Shown here: piece by piece, positions 42,174 to 52,676 of the stretch
Layout: every line of letters starts with the position of its first letter
How positions within the stretch are numbered: position 1 is the stretch's first letter
NCBI RefSeq assembly: GCF_907165205.1
Contig: NC_058193.1
Location: forward strand, 22,457,521-22,521,520
Direction: 5' to 3'
DNA from: Coccinella septempunctata
Lineage: Eukaryota; Arthropoda; Insecta; Coleoptera; Coccinellidae
Length of the DNA stretch: 64,000 nucleotides
The notes under the pieces: model-generated
What the model was told of the DNA's origin: nothing
The model's database searches: none
What the model saw: only the letters and a program-made list of their open reading frames with translations
Program-made: the position numbers and the translations under genes

Positions 42174-42985
42174 TTAGCAAATTATTAAAGACTTTTTCAG
42201 ATGAACACCATGTACATATTAACCGAAGATTCCCCAGGTCAAAAGAAAGAGTTTTTCCCTTTTACATTACTTCCAATTCGACTTGGTTAACTATAGGATT
42301 GTATTTTCTGAAACATAAAACTAGTGTTCGTTGGAGAAAGATCATCGATATATAATGTAAAATTTCTCCATTATGGCAAGGATAAAAGCTCTGCAATGAT
42401 TCCTATCACCCATTGATTGTTGAATCGCTATAATTCACTTCAATACTTGATCTCGTACTACCTGTCTTGTAAATTCATGAGATACACGATCTGTCATGTT
42501 CAGTTCCGATCGTTTCACACGAGTAGTTCGTTACGCCATAATCAAGGTTTAAAAGTCTATACACCAGTCGACAAGTCTACAGCGATGTTGATGTAGCCTA
42601 CCCAGGCATAGATTTCAATTATCACCTTTAATCACTCTTTCGAACGAAAAGTTTCAGTGTAACACTTCAGATATTGCATATTTTTGTAAATTACCGTTCA
42701 TTATTAGTCAAATATAAGAACTTTAGTTTTCAAAGACACTAGTCCACTTCCTGCTAAACTTGATATGTGAGGATTCCAAATAATAATGACTTTCAAATTC
42801 TGTAAGATATACGTGGTGCCTCATTCACTTTAAGAGACACCTCTCATTGCCTTTTAAGGATATTTTCATGGTTCCACATTTCATCCCAATCCTGTATAGT
42901 GTATAGAGCCAAATTATTCGGACGTGGCTATAGATTCAAAGCTATTGGAAAGTTTATCAATGCTTATGAACTGAATCGAATCTCC
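42174..42985. other. AT-rich stretch, nothing recognised
   Basis: No open frame, repeat partner or RNA gene was seen. Confidence 0.4.
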
Positions 42986-43115
42986 GCCATTACACGTGCT
43001 TCGCTATCACAGTAGCATCTTCAGGCATCTTCATCACAGGAAGGTGAACTTCCCTTTACCTTCATCCCTCCTGAAGATGCTTATGTGATAGCAAAATACG
43101 TGTCGAGGTTAAATC
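42986..43115. repeat. Imperfect inverted repeat with paired CTGAAGATG motifs
   Basis: The segment 42993-43027 (CGTGCTTCGCTATCACAGTA, then GCATCTTCAGG) pairs with 43071-43108 (CCTGAAGATGC, then TGTGATAGCAAAATACGTG). Each arm read outward gives CCTGAAGATG, a hairpin and CGAAGCACGTG or its decayed form. It is a member of the recurrent CTGAxGA-hairpin-GAAAC group. Confidence 0.6.
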
Positions 43116-43324
43116 ACTCATGTTAGTGAAAATCATGTTTATAGTTCAGCTTTTAGTTTAATCTTTATTGTTGTGCATTCAATAGCGTCATTATCTGTGT
43201 AGCTCCGTTAAATGCTCGGTTAAATGACTCACTCTACATTACTCACACTACAACCAGCCTTGAGGAAAATCTTGGGTAAAGTAGAATAATTTTTGCATTA
43301 GAAAGAAAAATTGTTCAAGACTAG

Positions 43325-43590
43325 CAGCGGGTTTCATGAAACTTTGATTGTCCGATCAACGATTTGACCGAGGATTTGACAGTCACTGGATTTTTAAAAC
43401 GAAATGACTGACGCCTTTTCATTTTTGAATATATGGTTGCAATTGAGAATAACTGAATGGAAGTATTAACATCATAATTTGATGGGAGAATGATATTCTG
43501 AATGATCATGACTGAATTATCGATTGAAAACAAATTGACTATTCGTCGATCAAGCGTTGATTCCTAGATCAAGCTTTATGAAACCTGGGG
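43325..43590 (-). repeat. Family B repeat, copy 2 (empty site)
   Basis: The reverse complement aligns with 1672-1801 joined to 2356-2498, including CAATCGATAATTCAGTCATG and CAAATTATGAT. It is uninterrupted where copy 1 contains the 554-bp element. Confidence 0.75.
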
Positions 43591-46072
43591 TTTGTCTTTG
43601 TTGAAACCATTTCAATGACGCATTTTTATGGTTCATTTTGATCACTCGATATTAATGATATTTGTATGTATCTAAAGAAGAGCCGGGGAAATAGTTGTAA
43701 TTTTTTTGATTGATCGTCAAAAAAGGCAGACAAATAAATAATTGTAAAACTCGTGTTTTACTTGCTTTATACACTGTTAAAAATTAGTACAGTTCATTGT
43801 GGTCTTTCGAGCCTGACACCCAAAATGGATGAGGATGTATCCAGAGATGCTGCTATTTCAACGTGGACAGTCTTTGTATAAAAAAAAATTAAAAATATAG
43901 AGAAGTAATGACTCGTAGCAAATGGGTTTGAGAAGAAGTCTATAATTTTCAAACTGGGAGTTTTTTCATATTTTTCTGATAACCATTAAGACGTGACCCA
44001 ACACCTGGTTTTGGCGTTAAGTCGACATCTGGGACACCTTGTAGGTGTGCCAGATGTCGAATTCGAAATTTGAAATCATTTTTACGTCCGGATTTGGGTG
44101 AAAAAAAGTTTCAAAGAGTTCGTCATATACATACAACATCCCTACATCATAAAACAGGTAAATTTGATATGCAGCTTGAAAAACCGCTCGGCTATTAACC
44201 TAATCAGCTCGTCGGTAACATCAAAGAAACGGTTGATTCTCTGATGAGTATATTCTGTACTGACTTAAGAACAAGAGTCTATCTGATTAGAGGCTGTCTG
44301 TTTTTACAGCCTTGAGAAAAATTCAGCAAGTTCTGGTGGTACGTCGTTCAGCGCTCTGCATTTCAAGAAGAACTGAAATTTAGCCAAAGGAAAACTGATT
44401 TTCTTGCTAGGAGGTACAAAATTTCGATACTCTACAAATATTCATCACCATTTGAAGTAAGGTGAGGTCGTTCTGAATCTAAACTGTTTATTATGTAGTG
44501 TTTTAACTTTTTACGTTCCTGACATAATAAGAGAATATGATTCACGTTCCAACTACGAAAGTTGCGTACTTAAAAAGAATTGCCGAGCCCGAAATTTCTG
44601 GTTGAAGGAAAGAGAAATGGTAGTGAAGTCAGAAATACACTTGCATAAAAAAAATTATCCAGGAATTTGTCAGCATTATTTTACAGCTCATAAAAACTCA
44701 AAATAACGGCACTTATTTGGATCGAATCCAGCAACTAATTCATCACGACATACATAAAAGATTATTGATGATCATGTCTGATGACTGATGTGATGGAAGC
44801 TGAGTGATGTTTCGGTCGAGTTGAGCTATATTTTCTCAACCGCTGTCCGTTCCAGTTTTTATGGCGCGTTACCATTAAATCAGAAAGTACAAACCAGCAT
44901 TGAATGGATATTGTAAACAATTTGTTAGGAAACTTGTTCCCTATAGATTAACTCAAATATTTGCGGCGGGTAACGCATAAATCTCGTTTAAAATTGTCCG
45001 CGGTTTATGGTTGTTTGATTTTCAACCGACGAGAAACAAATAACTCCACACAGGCAAGAAGTTTTTTAAGATGAGCTAATATTAAGAACGTTAGTGTTTC
45101 GTAATGTTTGTTCTACCAATGGAAACAATTAACACCTGGGTTTTTTCGCCTGTGGTTTGTATGCAACTGTTATCTACCAGAGAAATCATTGGGGTCGTCA
45201 TAAAGAATTGTTTGATAAATGAGTAGACCTCCAGAGAAGTTCATACTAGAAAAGGTGGAATATAACTAACTCAAGGTGATTATAATCAATCATTTCGAGA
45301 AAGATTTGCGACATAAACCTTTCAACAAAATTTCCTCCGATAGTGATAGTACATATATGTATATATCAATAATTAACATTTCAAATGAAGTTCCTGAATT
45401 ATACATATTTCACGTTGAAATGTTTTTTTCGATTCCTAAACCCATGTTGAACTAGTAGACCTAGCTAGAGAATAATTCGTTTCAATTTTTAGGGACTATT
45501 CAGAAAAACAGTAATAAAATGAACATTATGTTGAAATAATGTCGTCAGCTTCGTGGTTTTGTTGAAACCGTAAATCATAATAGTGGAATATATTAATATC
45601 TTATCTCGTGAACTATTTCACACACATCTTTTTTCAATAATAATAATAATAATTGGTAGGGTTGTTCATGTTCTTCGTCAATACTGGTGAAATTTGACTA
45701 TATTGGACTTTGATTGGAATGAATTGGGATGCCCTTCATCAGAAATTATTCATTTTAGGCTAACCAAAACCAATCATCAAAAAGTCTCTTTGAATGAAAT
45801 CTTGAAAATTGTCCTTGAAAACCTAATAATAATCTCCTCCATTAAAGTATTAAAGTATTTTTATTATTAATGTCACTGATAAGGAACAATATCAGTTTTT
45901 GACTTTCACAAGAATGATCCTCGTAGAAGTTTAATGAATAATTTTTGCCAGTTTTGGTCGATCCTGGCAAATTTCGAGTTCAAAAAATATGAAGAAATTT
46001 GAGGTTTGAGAAAAAAAGTTTACTACTCACATGAAAGAATATAATAAATTTATTTGTTTACCAAGGACATAG
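43591..46072. other. No gene seen; hairpin at 44022-44060; CpG-richer 44810-45010
   Basis: The segment is mainly AT-rich, with an AAT microsatellite at about 45630-45651. A 39-nt hairpin at 44022-44060 is listed separately. Nothing else is recognised. Confidence 0.4.
44022..44060. repeat. 39-nt near-perfect hairpin
   Basis: TCGACATCTGG pairs with CCAGATGTCGA and ACACCT with AGGTGT, with one G/G mismatch between the two segments and a TGT loop. No polyT or other terminator signal adjoins it. Confidence 0.7.
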
Positions 46073-46520
46073 TTGGGAAGCACAAGAGGAAAATTTCCAG
46101 GGAAATTCGGGATTTACTCCAGAGTGTCAGATCAATATAAGGGGAGATACCTTGGACCCTGTAGAGTGCCTCTACCAAAAATTAAACCTGTATATAGAGG
46201 GAATTGTCTAGGACAGCCGGTCAGAATTGTCAGAAAAATGATCATTGTACATACTCGAGCGTGTCAGATTAAGATATATGTCGTTAATTACATGTTGAAA
46301 AGTATATATTCTCTTAATCTGTCAATTTAAGCGTGACGAAAATGTGTGGGACAGTGCCAAACTTGCAAAAAAAACGTCACGTGTACATTCTCGGGTGCGG
46401 TGGCTTTTTTTCTTATTTAAATGCTAATAATTTCAGATTAACGGAAGAAATATAATCTGACAGTTTCAACAAGCCGAAACAATAAAAATTGGACATAAAG
46501 GTCACAAATATCAGTTTTTT
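46073..46520 (+). repeat. CTCGAG-dyad dispersed repeat, copy 2
   Basis: This is the inverted partner of 1-440. It includes GGGATTTACTCCAGAGTGTC, CTACCAAAAATTAAACCTGT, ACATACTCGAGCGTGTCAGA near 46249, and the tail TAATCTGACAGTTTCAACAA. An 85-codon frame here shares a few residues with the frame in copy 1, but neither is convincingly conserved. Confidence 0.75.
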
Positions 46521-46889
46521 TAATTATCTCTTCTCCTGGGCTTCAAATAGTTTTCGCATTCATTATGAAAGTTGTTAAGCAGAACATTCTCTACAAATTT
46601 TATCCGAAGCAATTTTTTCCACGTTTGGACATTTTTGAGATATATTGCGATAAATGTACATTACACTTGGTTTCTACATTGACCTTGGCCTTTCGCATGT
46701 GTGGCTTAGCTCCTCACACTTATCGCCCTCTAACTTGAGAACGATTAAGAGTATGTAAAATTGCATCAGACAGAAGTTGTGTAGAAGTTTATTATGTACA
46801 ACTTTCATAATGAATACAAAAACGATTAGAGGCACAGTGAGGGAGATGTTTGAAAAAAATGCCTTGTTATCATTTTCCTCTGAATAAGA
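46521..46889. other. No gene seen
   Basis: AT-rich sequence separates the two opposed copies of the dyad repeat. It includes a run of nine C near 46897 just beyond the boundary. Nothing is recognised. Confidence 0.35.
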
Positions 46890-47400
46890 AATCCCCCCCC
46901 CGGATTAGTGTCGTATTACTGGGTCAACACGTCTACAACACCGATATTAACCTGTACGAAAATATGACATACTCGAGTATGTACAAATAACTATTTTTTT
47001 TCCATTTTCAAAGGACTGCTGTGACTTTGCATCACGTCCGTATTGTCAGTCTTTTGAAAAGTAGCTTCCTTTGGGTCCAATCAACATATTTTGTTTTCAC
47101 CCTTTTCAACTTTTCTGTACGCCCAACCCCACCACGCAAACTTGCGGACCAACATGAATTTATTATCAGAGACACGTAGGGCATTATGCAGTACCTTAAT
47201 CTGACACGATCGAGTATGTACACTTGACGATTTTATTTACATCTTTGAAAACCTGCAAACGCTTTCCCCACCGCTGAAAGTACATACATACATCATAGAA
47301 CCTTTTTCTTTCTATCATATAATCTTCAGAATCCACTAAGTCTCCACGACACTCTAATAAATCCCGATTTAGCATTGTCGGCTCCCCAACTAACATGGAT
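46890..47400 (-). repeat. CTCGAG-dyad dispersed repeat, copy 3 (inverted)
   Basis: The reverse complement starts GTTGGGGAGCCGACAATGCT and GGGATTTATTAGAGTGTCG, like the starts of copies 1 and 2. ACATACTCGATCGTGTCAGA lies near 47195, and a perfect CATACTCGAGTATG dyad near 46972. With copy 2 it forms a divergent inverted pair over 1.3 kb. Confidence 0.7.
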
Positions 47401-47522
47401 GATAACGTTTCGAATACTTAATTAATATACAGGACATCAGTCTGGTATGAAATAAATATTTCTTAAACTAAAAATGAAAACACTAAAATTCGTCAATTGA
47501 TTTTCAATAACCTTCATTTTAG

Positions 47523-47777
47523 GCAATAAAACTTGTGTGTTTTTCTTCAACCCCTCGCCTCATCCCCAACAACATTGACGGTTTCAAAAATGTAAACATA
47601 TACTATGTGCTGGCTCGTTGGAAACCTACAGGTGGAGATTATTTTTTCTATGATCTTTCCAAGCTCACACAAGATATATGTTACCGTTTGAAAAACAGAA
47701 GTTGGATAGAGTTGAGGGCAAGGTGTTCAAGAGAAACACTCAATTTGGTTGACAGAAAATGTCAATTGGCGAAATAA
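47523..47777 (+). other. Weak candidate terminal exon (84 codons)
   Basis: An open frame begins exactly after TTCATTTTAG, a plausible splice acceptor. It reads through LARWKPTGGDYFFYDLSKLT and ends QLAK followed by a stop with AATAAA overlapping (47774-47779), a poly(A) signal. I recognise no domain and see no upstream exon. It may be an unannotated host or transposon exon, or chance. Confidence 0.25.
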
Positions 47778-48772
47778 AAGCATTAATTTTATTCCAGGTT
47801 TTTGACCAAGATTGTGTTTGTCTTATGATATCATATAAAAAAAAGTTTTTTCCTATCAAAGGTGCCATATATTTTACCTTGGTATAAAATGCTACTGGAT
47901 ACTTTAACTCTCAACAATTCTGACGATCTTCAAACAAAAATCACAGTAGACTAGTGATTGATGAAGCCCTCCAAATTGTTAATAAGAAAGCTCAAATTAA
48001 CGAATGACTTCTTTTGAGAATTCCTCTATGATATAAGAGACAGCACTGGAAGAAATTATCCAGAAATTTTGCATTAAGAGTTGCTACATTAGTGGCATAG
48101 GGAAGTTCTATATGGCAGGGAGAAGAATAGAGGAATCAATAACACGTATATCTCCTAATTTAGAATTTCGAATTCTTCGTCCAACAGAAGACGACATTTT
48201 AACGATCTGGCTGCATGCAAAACAAAGTCAACACTCAGCTCGATATTCATTAATCCAATTTCTGTTTCGTTTTTTCAGTAAATGACTTTTTTCACTAACT
48301 AGTCTCACACTCCACTGAAATCTCCCATCCGAGCTGGCCAGAAACTGGTTCTTTGTGCACCAAGGGGCGGAAGGAATAGAAAACAAAGTTTTCGACGATT
48401 TCTAACATCAAAGTGCAGCTTTCATGTTCCATCGGTTCCTTGGAAATCGGCGGAACGGGGATCATCACGCCCATTCCGTTATTCCTTTGTTTCGCGTCCA
48501 TAGTCGACCCGTTCAACCGGACCGATTTTTACTTTATTGCCTAGTAATGAAACGGCTCGTCCGATTTTACCTGATCAATTGATTTTTCTATTCAATTAGG
48601 GATATTTCACATCAACGAGCAAATTGTGTTCAGTGACATGGATGGCAACTATAACACCAAAAAAGGGTAGAAATTTACCAAATAAAATTGGCAAAAAGAC
48701 AAAACCTGAAATATATCAACTGATTACAGTTGTATATGCTAACAATTTTCAATTTTGACCCCCTTTATTATA
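47778..48772. other. No gene seen; CpG-richer 48290-48570
   Basis: A 73-codon minus frame at 48295-48516 lies in the CpG-richer part but has no recognised domain. The rest is AT-rich. Confidence 0.4.
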
Positions 48773-49048
48773 TGATAATGTCCGGAGACTAAATCACAAA
48801 GGAAGAAGAGTATAGAATCTATGCTCAGTGCACTCTGTGCTCCAATGTAACCTACTTTGCCGCTGCATAGTTCTGAGACTTCTGAGACACATTCCTTGTA
48901 ATTCTTTGCCCGACCAGTTACCAGGGTGATACACTTTTAACTTGATTCTTCGTTTGAGCACCGTGACGTATTAGATAACCGATAGCCATCTTGTTTTTGT
49001 GAATAAAGAGTTTAGACCACGCACATACATTCGTTTTTATTCCTTACA
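48773..49048 (+). repeat. Possible solo LTR
   Basis: A 276-bp segment begins TGATAATGTCCGG, ends TTCCTTACA and is flanked by TATA on both sides (48769-48772, 49049-49052). An AATAAA signal at about 49003 lies 45 bp from the end, as in an R/U5 region. The flanking words are low in complexity and no second copy exists here, so the call is tentative. Confidence 0.35.
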
Positions 49049-49676
49049 TATATCTTACGGCTCAAGGTTAATGACCTGAAACTTAAAATCAAATAATGAT
49101 ATTCAGAAGAATATGCCGAAGGAAAGTCCATATCTCGTTAAAGAGTAGGACCAATGTTTCGATCTTATTTGATCTCGTCAGAGCAACACGACTCCCACTT
49201 CGATGAGAACAAAGGCGGAATTTTCTGACTGTAGTAAATGATGACAAGTTCTACTCAGTATCAAGTGTAACTTTATAGCTGCAAACTTTATAGAAAAGAA
49301 AAACGGCAAACAAAGCTACTAAGGTGATTGTAGCGCCATCTCTGGATTCAAATGTGTTACTAAGACTGTTTGAAATATTAATTTGAAGGCCCTTTGCAGA
49401 GATATGAACCTTTTTAGGATTTCAAATGGACATTTCGATTCTTGTGCCACTAGTTGTTGTTGTTTCACATCTTCTAGTTGCTGATCATTAAAAGTTTTGT
49501 TTATTTTTTCATTGAAAACCTCATAATTTTTTTTGAAAGTTATTGCTTGGTTAAGAACTGTGGATGAAATGAACAAAATTTCCGAAATTCAGTTTTTTAC
49601 TGTACAAAAGGAAATATAAATGAAGTGGTATGAAACTCATACGATGTGACTCGGTTATTCATTGATTTTATTTTCA
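49049..49676. other. No gene recognised
   Basis: Apart from the hammerhead-like core, an 85-codon minus frame (49319-49576) is hydrophilic at its start (NQAITFKKNYEVFNEKINK) and ends in THLNPEMALQSP. No family is recognised. The ATGGCGCTACAATCACC end is typical of repetitive insect DNA, which is an impression only. Confidence 0.3.
49149..49181 (-). ncRNA. Hammerhead-like core, third copy
   Basis: The minus strand reads CTGACGA, then a GATC/GATC stem with AAATAA loop, then GAAAC, then ATTGGTC. This is the same arrangement as 23059-23091, including the short AC/GT stem III (loop ATTG) and the C17 position. The preceding GTTGCT is also shared. The 3' flank does not pair properly to close stem I, so it is probably inactive. 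Confidence 0.5.
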
Positions 49677-49677
49677 G

Positions 49678-49789
49678 TGGTCCGAAAAGATGAAATTCTC
49701 AAGGCAAAAGACATTGACTTGAGCAAACACTACCTACCTCATGTGTAGTGAACATTTTGGTGCAAATCAATTGAGAACTGTTCATCCAA
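49678..49789 (+). pseudogene. THAP-domain-like exon remnant
   Basis: Between a good acceptor (GATTTTATTTTCAG) and a good donor (CATCCAA|GTAAGT) the frame reads WSEKMKFSRQKTLT, a TGA, then ANTTYLMCSEHFGANQLR. CSEHF preceded by an upstream W/K-rich segment is the second half of the THAP zinc finger (C-x2-C ... C-x2-H), here C-S-E-H. THAP domains occur in P-element-type transposases and host DNA-binding proteins. The first zinc-ligand exon was not found, and one stop interrupts the frame. Confidence 0.45.
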
Positions 49790-49855
49790 GTAAGTTGCTA
49801 TTATATTTATGCAGGAAATAACCCACTAGAAAGGGCATATTTAGGGAAAATTATG

Positions 49856-49985
49856 ATCTATATAAGTCCATTCAATGATTCTCAATTGATATTTCTTCAA
49901 TATATTCAGAAATGAAAACGTTTTATTGATTTCGTTTTGGGAATCGAGTGACTGTCAGATCGTTGATCAGGCAACTTGCTGTGAG
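49856..49985 (+). repeat. Family B repeat, copy 3 (empty site)
   Basis: AAATTATGATCTATATAAGT and CCATTCAATGATTCTCAA follow the family B order without interruption. They supply the pre-insertion sequence for the 1802-2355 element. The copy ends near GTTGATCAGGCAAC. Confidence 0.75.
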
Positions 49986-50121
49986 TCTTTGTTCATTCAT
50001 TAATCGATTTAATTATTGCGTCATAAAGACATCGTACTTATTGTCATATTTTTCTATAAATTTGAAATGAAAAATATGGTAAATCCAGCAGCATTTTCCA
50101 TTGATATCAATTGATTCGAAA

Positions 50122-50215
50122 CAATGTTTAGATGGAAAATAACACCATGATCACAAAACAAAACCCAACAATGTTTAGATGGAAAATAACACCATGATAA
50201 CAAAACAAAACCCTC
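50122..50215 (+). repeat. 47-bp tandem duplication
   Basis: The unit beginning CAATGTTTAGATGGAAAATA and ending in ACAAAACAAAACCC occurs twice in direct succession, with one difference (GATCAC against GATAAC). Confidence 0.9.
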
Positions 50216-50894
50216 ACTTTGTTTTGTATCTACGGGAGTTTCTTTATAGTCTCGACTGAGTCGATATTCGAATTCAATACAAGGAATAGAATTCGAATTT
50301 CGAGCCTTTCGATTTATTAAACAGAAAACTGTTATTGAACAGTTTTCTTCTTCTTCTTCTTTCTGGTAGTTTCTGTCCTCTCGTATCAAGAGAGACAGTG
50401 AACCCTGGAACAATTGAACAGTTTTCTGTTTTGACAGTACGTTTTCAGCGCCATCTCATTGTCAAATGTGTGTTCGATGACCAAAATGTAGTGTGTTTTT
50501 AATAATAGAGATATGGGGGCGTATCCTATCTTTCTCCTCTATAATCTTTGGTGTCTGCATTTACAGTAATAACCAAATAGACGAGAAATTCCCAAATGAC
50601 AACACAAAATCACTCAGAATACAGATGCCTTGGGTTATAACATAAACTACCAGAGAGAATACAAAAAATTGAAAAGAATCTTGAAACATAAAATCTTCGA
50701 AAAGGATATTTATATTCAAATTATCGGCAGAAAATGAACCATGTTTTTAGAAGTATATGGAAAAACTGCTGAGCAATATTATGAATACTTTATTTCAATT
50801 TCTTCATTTTAAACTCAGTGTAAGCTGAGATGATTTAAAATGAATAGTTCTATTACTATTGTTGAATTTATTAACACGATATAGTTATTTTCCT
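50216..50894. other. AT-rich stretch, nothing recognised
   Basis: It contains a short TTC run at about 50345-50359 and no gene or repeat partner. Confidence 0.4.
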
Positions 50895-51225
50895 ATCAAG
50901 TGCGGAAAGTGATACTTGCCCGCACGAAACTGCCGTTGCCCGAACGATGCGAAGCAGAGTTCGGGTAAGCAGTTGAGTGCGGGCAAGACACTTTCCGCAA
51001 GAGTTAGGAACAATATTTTTTCTACAAGCGCTTGAAATATATAAATGTATCCATTTTACGAAACAGATCATATCCTGCTAATCCATTCCCGCACGCAAAT
51101 GCGTGCGGGAAAGAAATAGCAAACGTTTTTCCCGCACTCTTTGGGAAAGTGACTCTTTGCAACTTGGAATGCGTGCGGGAAAAAGGTTGAACGCGCACGC
51201 TTGTAGAAAAAAATTGTTATCAAAC
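50895..51225. repeat. GC-rich palindromic repeat cluster
   Basis: The segment 50901-50948 (TGCGGAAAGTG, CTTGCCCGCAC, TTGCCCGAAC) folds back on 50958-50999. At 51085-51110, TTCCCGCACGCA pairs perfectly with TGCGTGCGGGAA around AA. Further GCGTGCGGGAAAAAGG and TTTCCCGCACTC words lie at 51125-51185. The composition differs sharply from the AT-rich surroundings. It may be a small TIR element. No terminus was fixed. Confidence 0.6.
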
Positions 51226-52676
51226 TGGTGAGGTCTGGAACTGTCAAATGTCTACATTCTTCAAATATTTTCATTATCGATAAGCATCTTCTCTTCTTGT
51301 CCTACTCGAATTTCATAGTTCCACCACTTTTCGCATATTCCGGCGTTTTCACATCGATCGTGACAAGATCCGAATTGCGTAATAAAGTAATTCGGCAGAT
51401 TTTTGCACGACCGAATCACCCTCATTCTCTTCGTCATTTACTTCCATTCGCGACGAGGCCAAAGGCCCTCAGGTGGTACAGCGATACCGAGAGATCATAT
51501 CATTATGAGCTGATACGTTTATTCAGCATTATCTCTCGTTTCGCGCGAAGTGAAACAAGGTGGGGGCGAGAACTCTCTTCTCGCCCATTTTCATTGTTTG
51601 TATACCTTAATTTCGTTGTTCTTGCGAATCTTTCGACGCCCCACGTGCCGACGCCGAAGGCAATGTTTGGAATTTGATCGGCTCTGTTTTGGTTTAGCGG
51701 TTTTGTTTCAATGCATGATTTTCACCCTTATATTACCAAGCAGTGAGAACAGGCATGATGAAGAGTTTCAATCGATCATTTGGAGAATATTTATTTTATA
51801 CTCAGTGTACATAGTTTGCACAAGTAAATTATATTGAAAACATCAACAATGAATACCTACTTGAAGGATTATCATTTATTGAACCCCCCTCCTGATTGAT
51901 TTGTGAAATGAACAAAAAGTTACAGCCGAGAATATTGGGGGAAAGGTAGAACAATGACAGCATATTCTGAAGAGGGAAGAATCATTTCGAAATTCTTCAT
52001 TTCTGTATTCAGGGTAATATTGAAAAGTTATGAAGAGAGGACTGAAGGATCTTTTAAATGAGGTACACATGACATATGTAGGTATGTGTTAAAGACGTCA
52101 CCACACCTCCAACAATCTCGTAATCACTCTAAAGTTCTCATCAAACGATGGGCAATTGAAAATAGAAATGGACCTTATTCTTCACGTGATTAACGGAGTT
52201 TGCAGAAAGTTAACAGGTTGTACTCTACTCCACTCGAATCGGCTCTACTCTACCATATTTAAAAGTTTTTAAAAAGAAATAAACAGGCAGACAGAATATT
52301 ATTCAATAGTATGGAGTAAAAATATGCTTGCTAAGAAGCTTTCAGACTGGTCAGTCTGTTTTACCCCCAGTATTACCTCAACTATTATCTGATTCAAAAT
52401 CACATTGAATGACGCTGGCATAAAGAAGTTCCCAAACTGAATAAAATTTCTGGATACAACATTTTCAAGCCTAATCTTTTCTAAACAATTTGTTATGTCG
52501 GCCATAGATTATACTACAAGAAGAAGTTTCAAAATAAGGATAGAGAAACAACCGAATCATTTTAAAAAGTTCCTCAGGGACTCAAATCCTGCGAGAACTT
52601 CAAAGTACCTGGAACTTAATATAACAATTTGCTACACCTCCTCACTGGCTTTCCAACATGAAAATACGAGGATGTA
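51226..52676. other. No gene recognised; CpG-richer island 51240-51680
   Basis: A 149-codon plus frame (51228-51677) and an overlapping frame have no recognisable domain. Composition is CpG-richer until about 51680 (CCACGTGCCGACGCCGAAGG near 51640). From 51700 to 52676 it is AT-rich without identified elements. Confidence 0.35.

Noticed and set aside
50122..50215. CRISPR-like direct repeat
   Set aside because: There are only two copies in direct tandem without spacers, in a eukaryotic setting.
51228..51677. 149-codon plus-strand open frame as a gene
   Set aside because: The translation has no domain, signal peptide or sensible composition. It lies in a CpG-richer island where stop codons are fewer, and another frame overlaps it.
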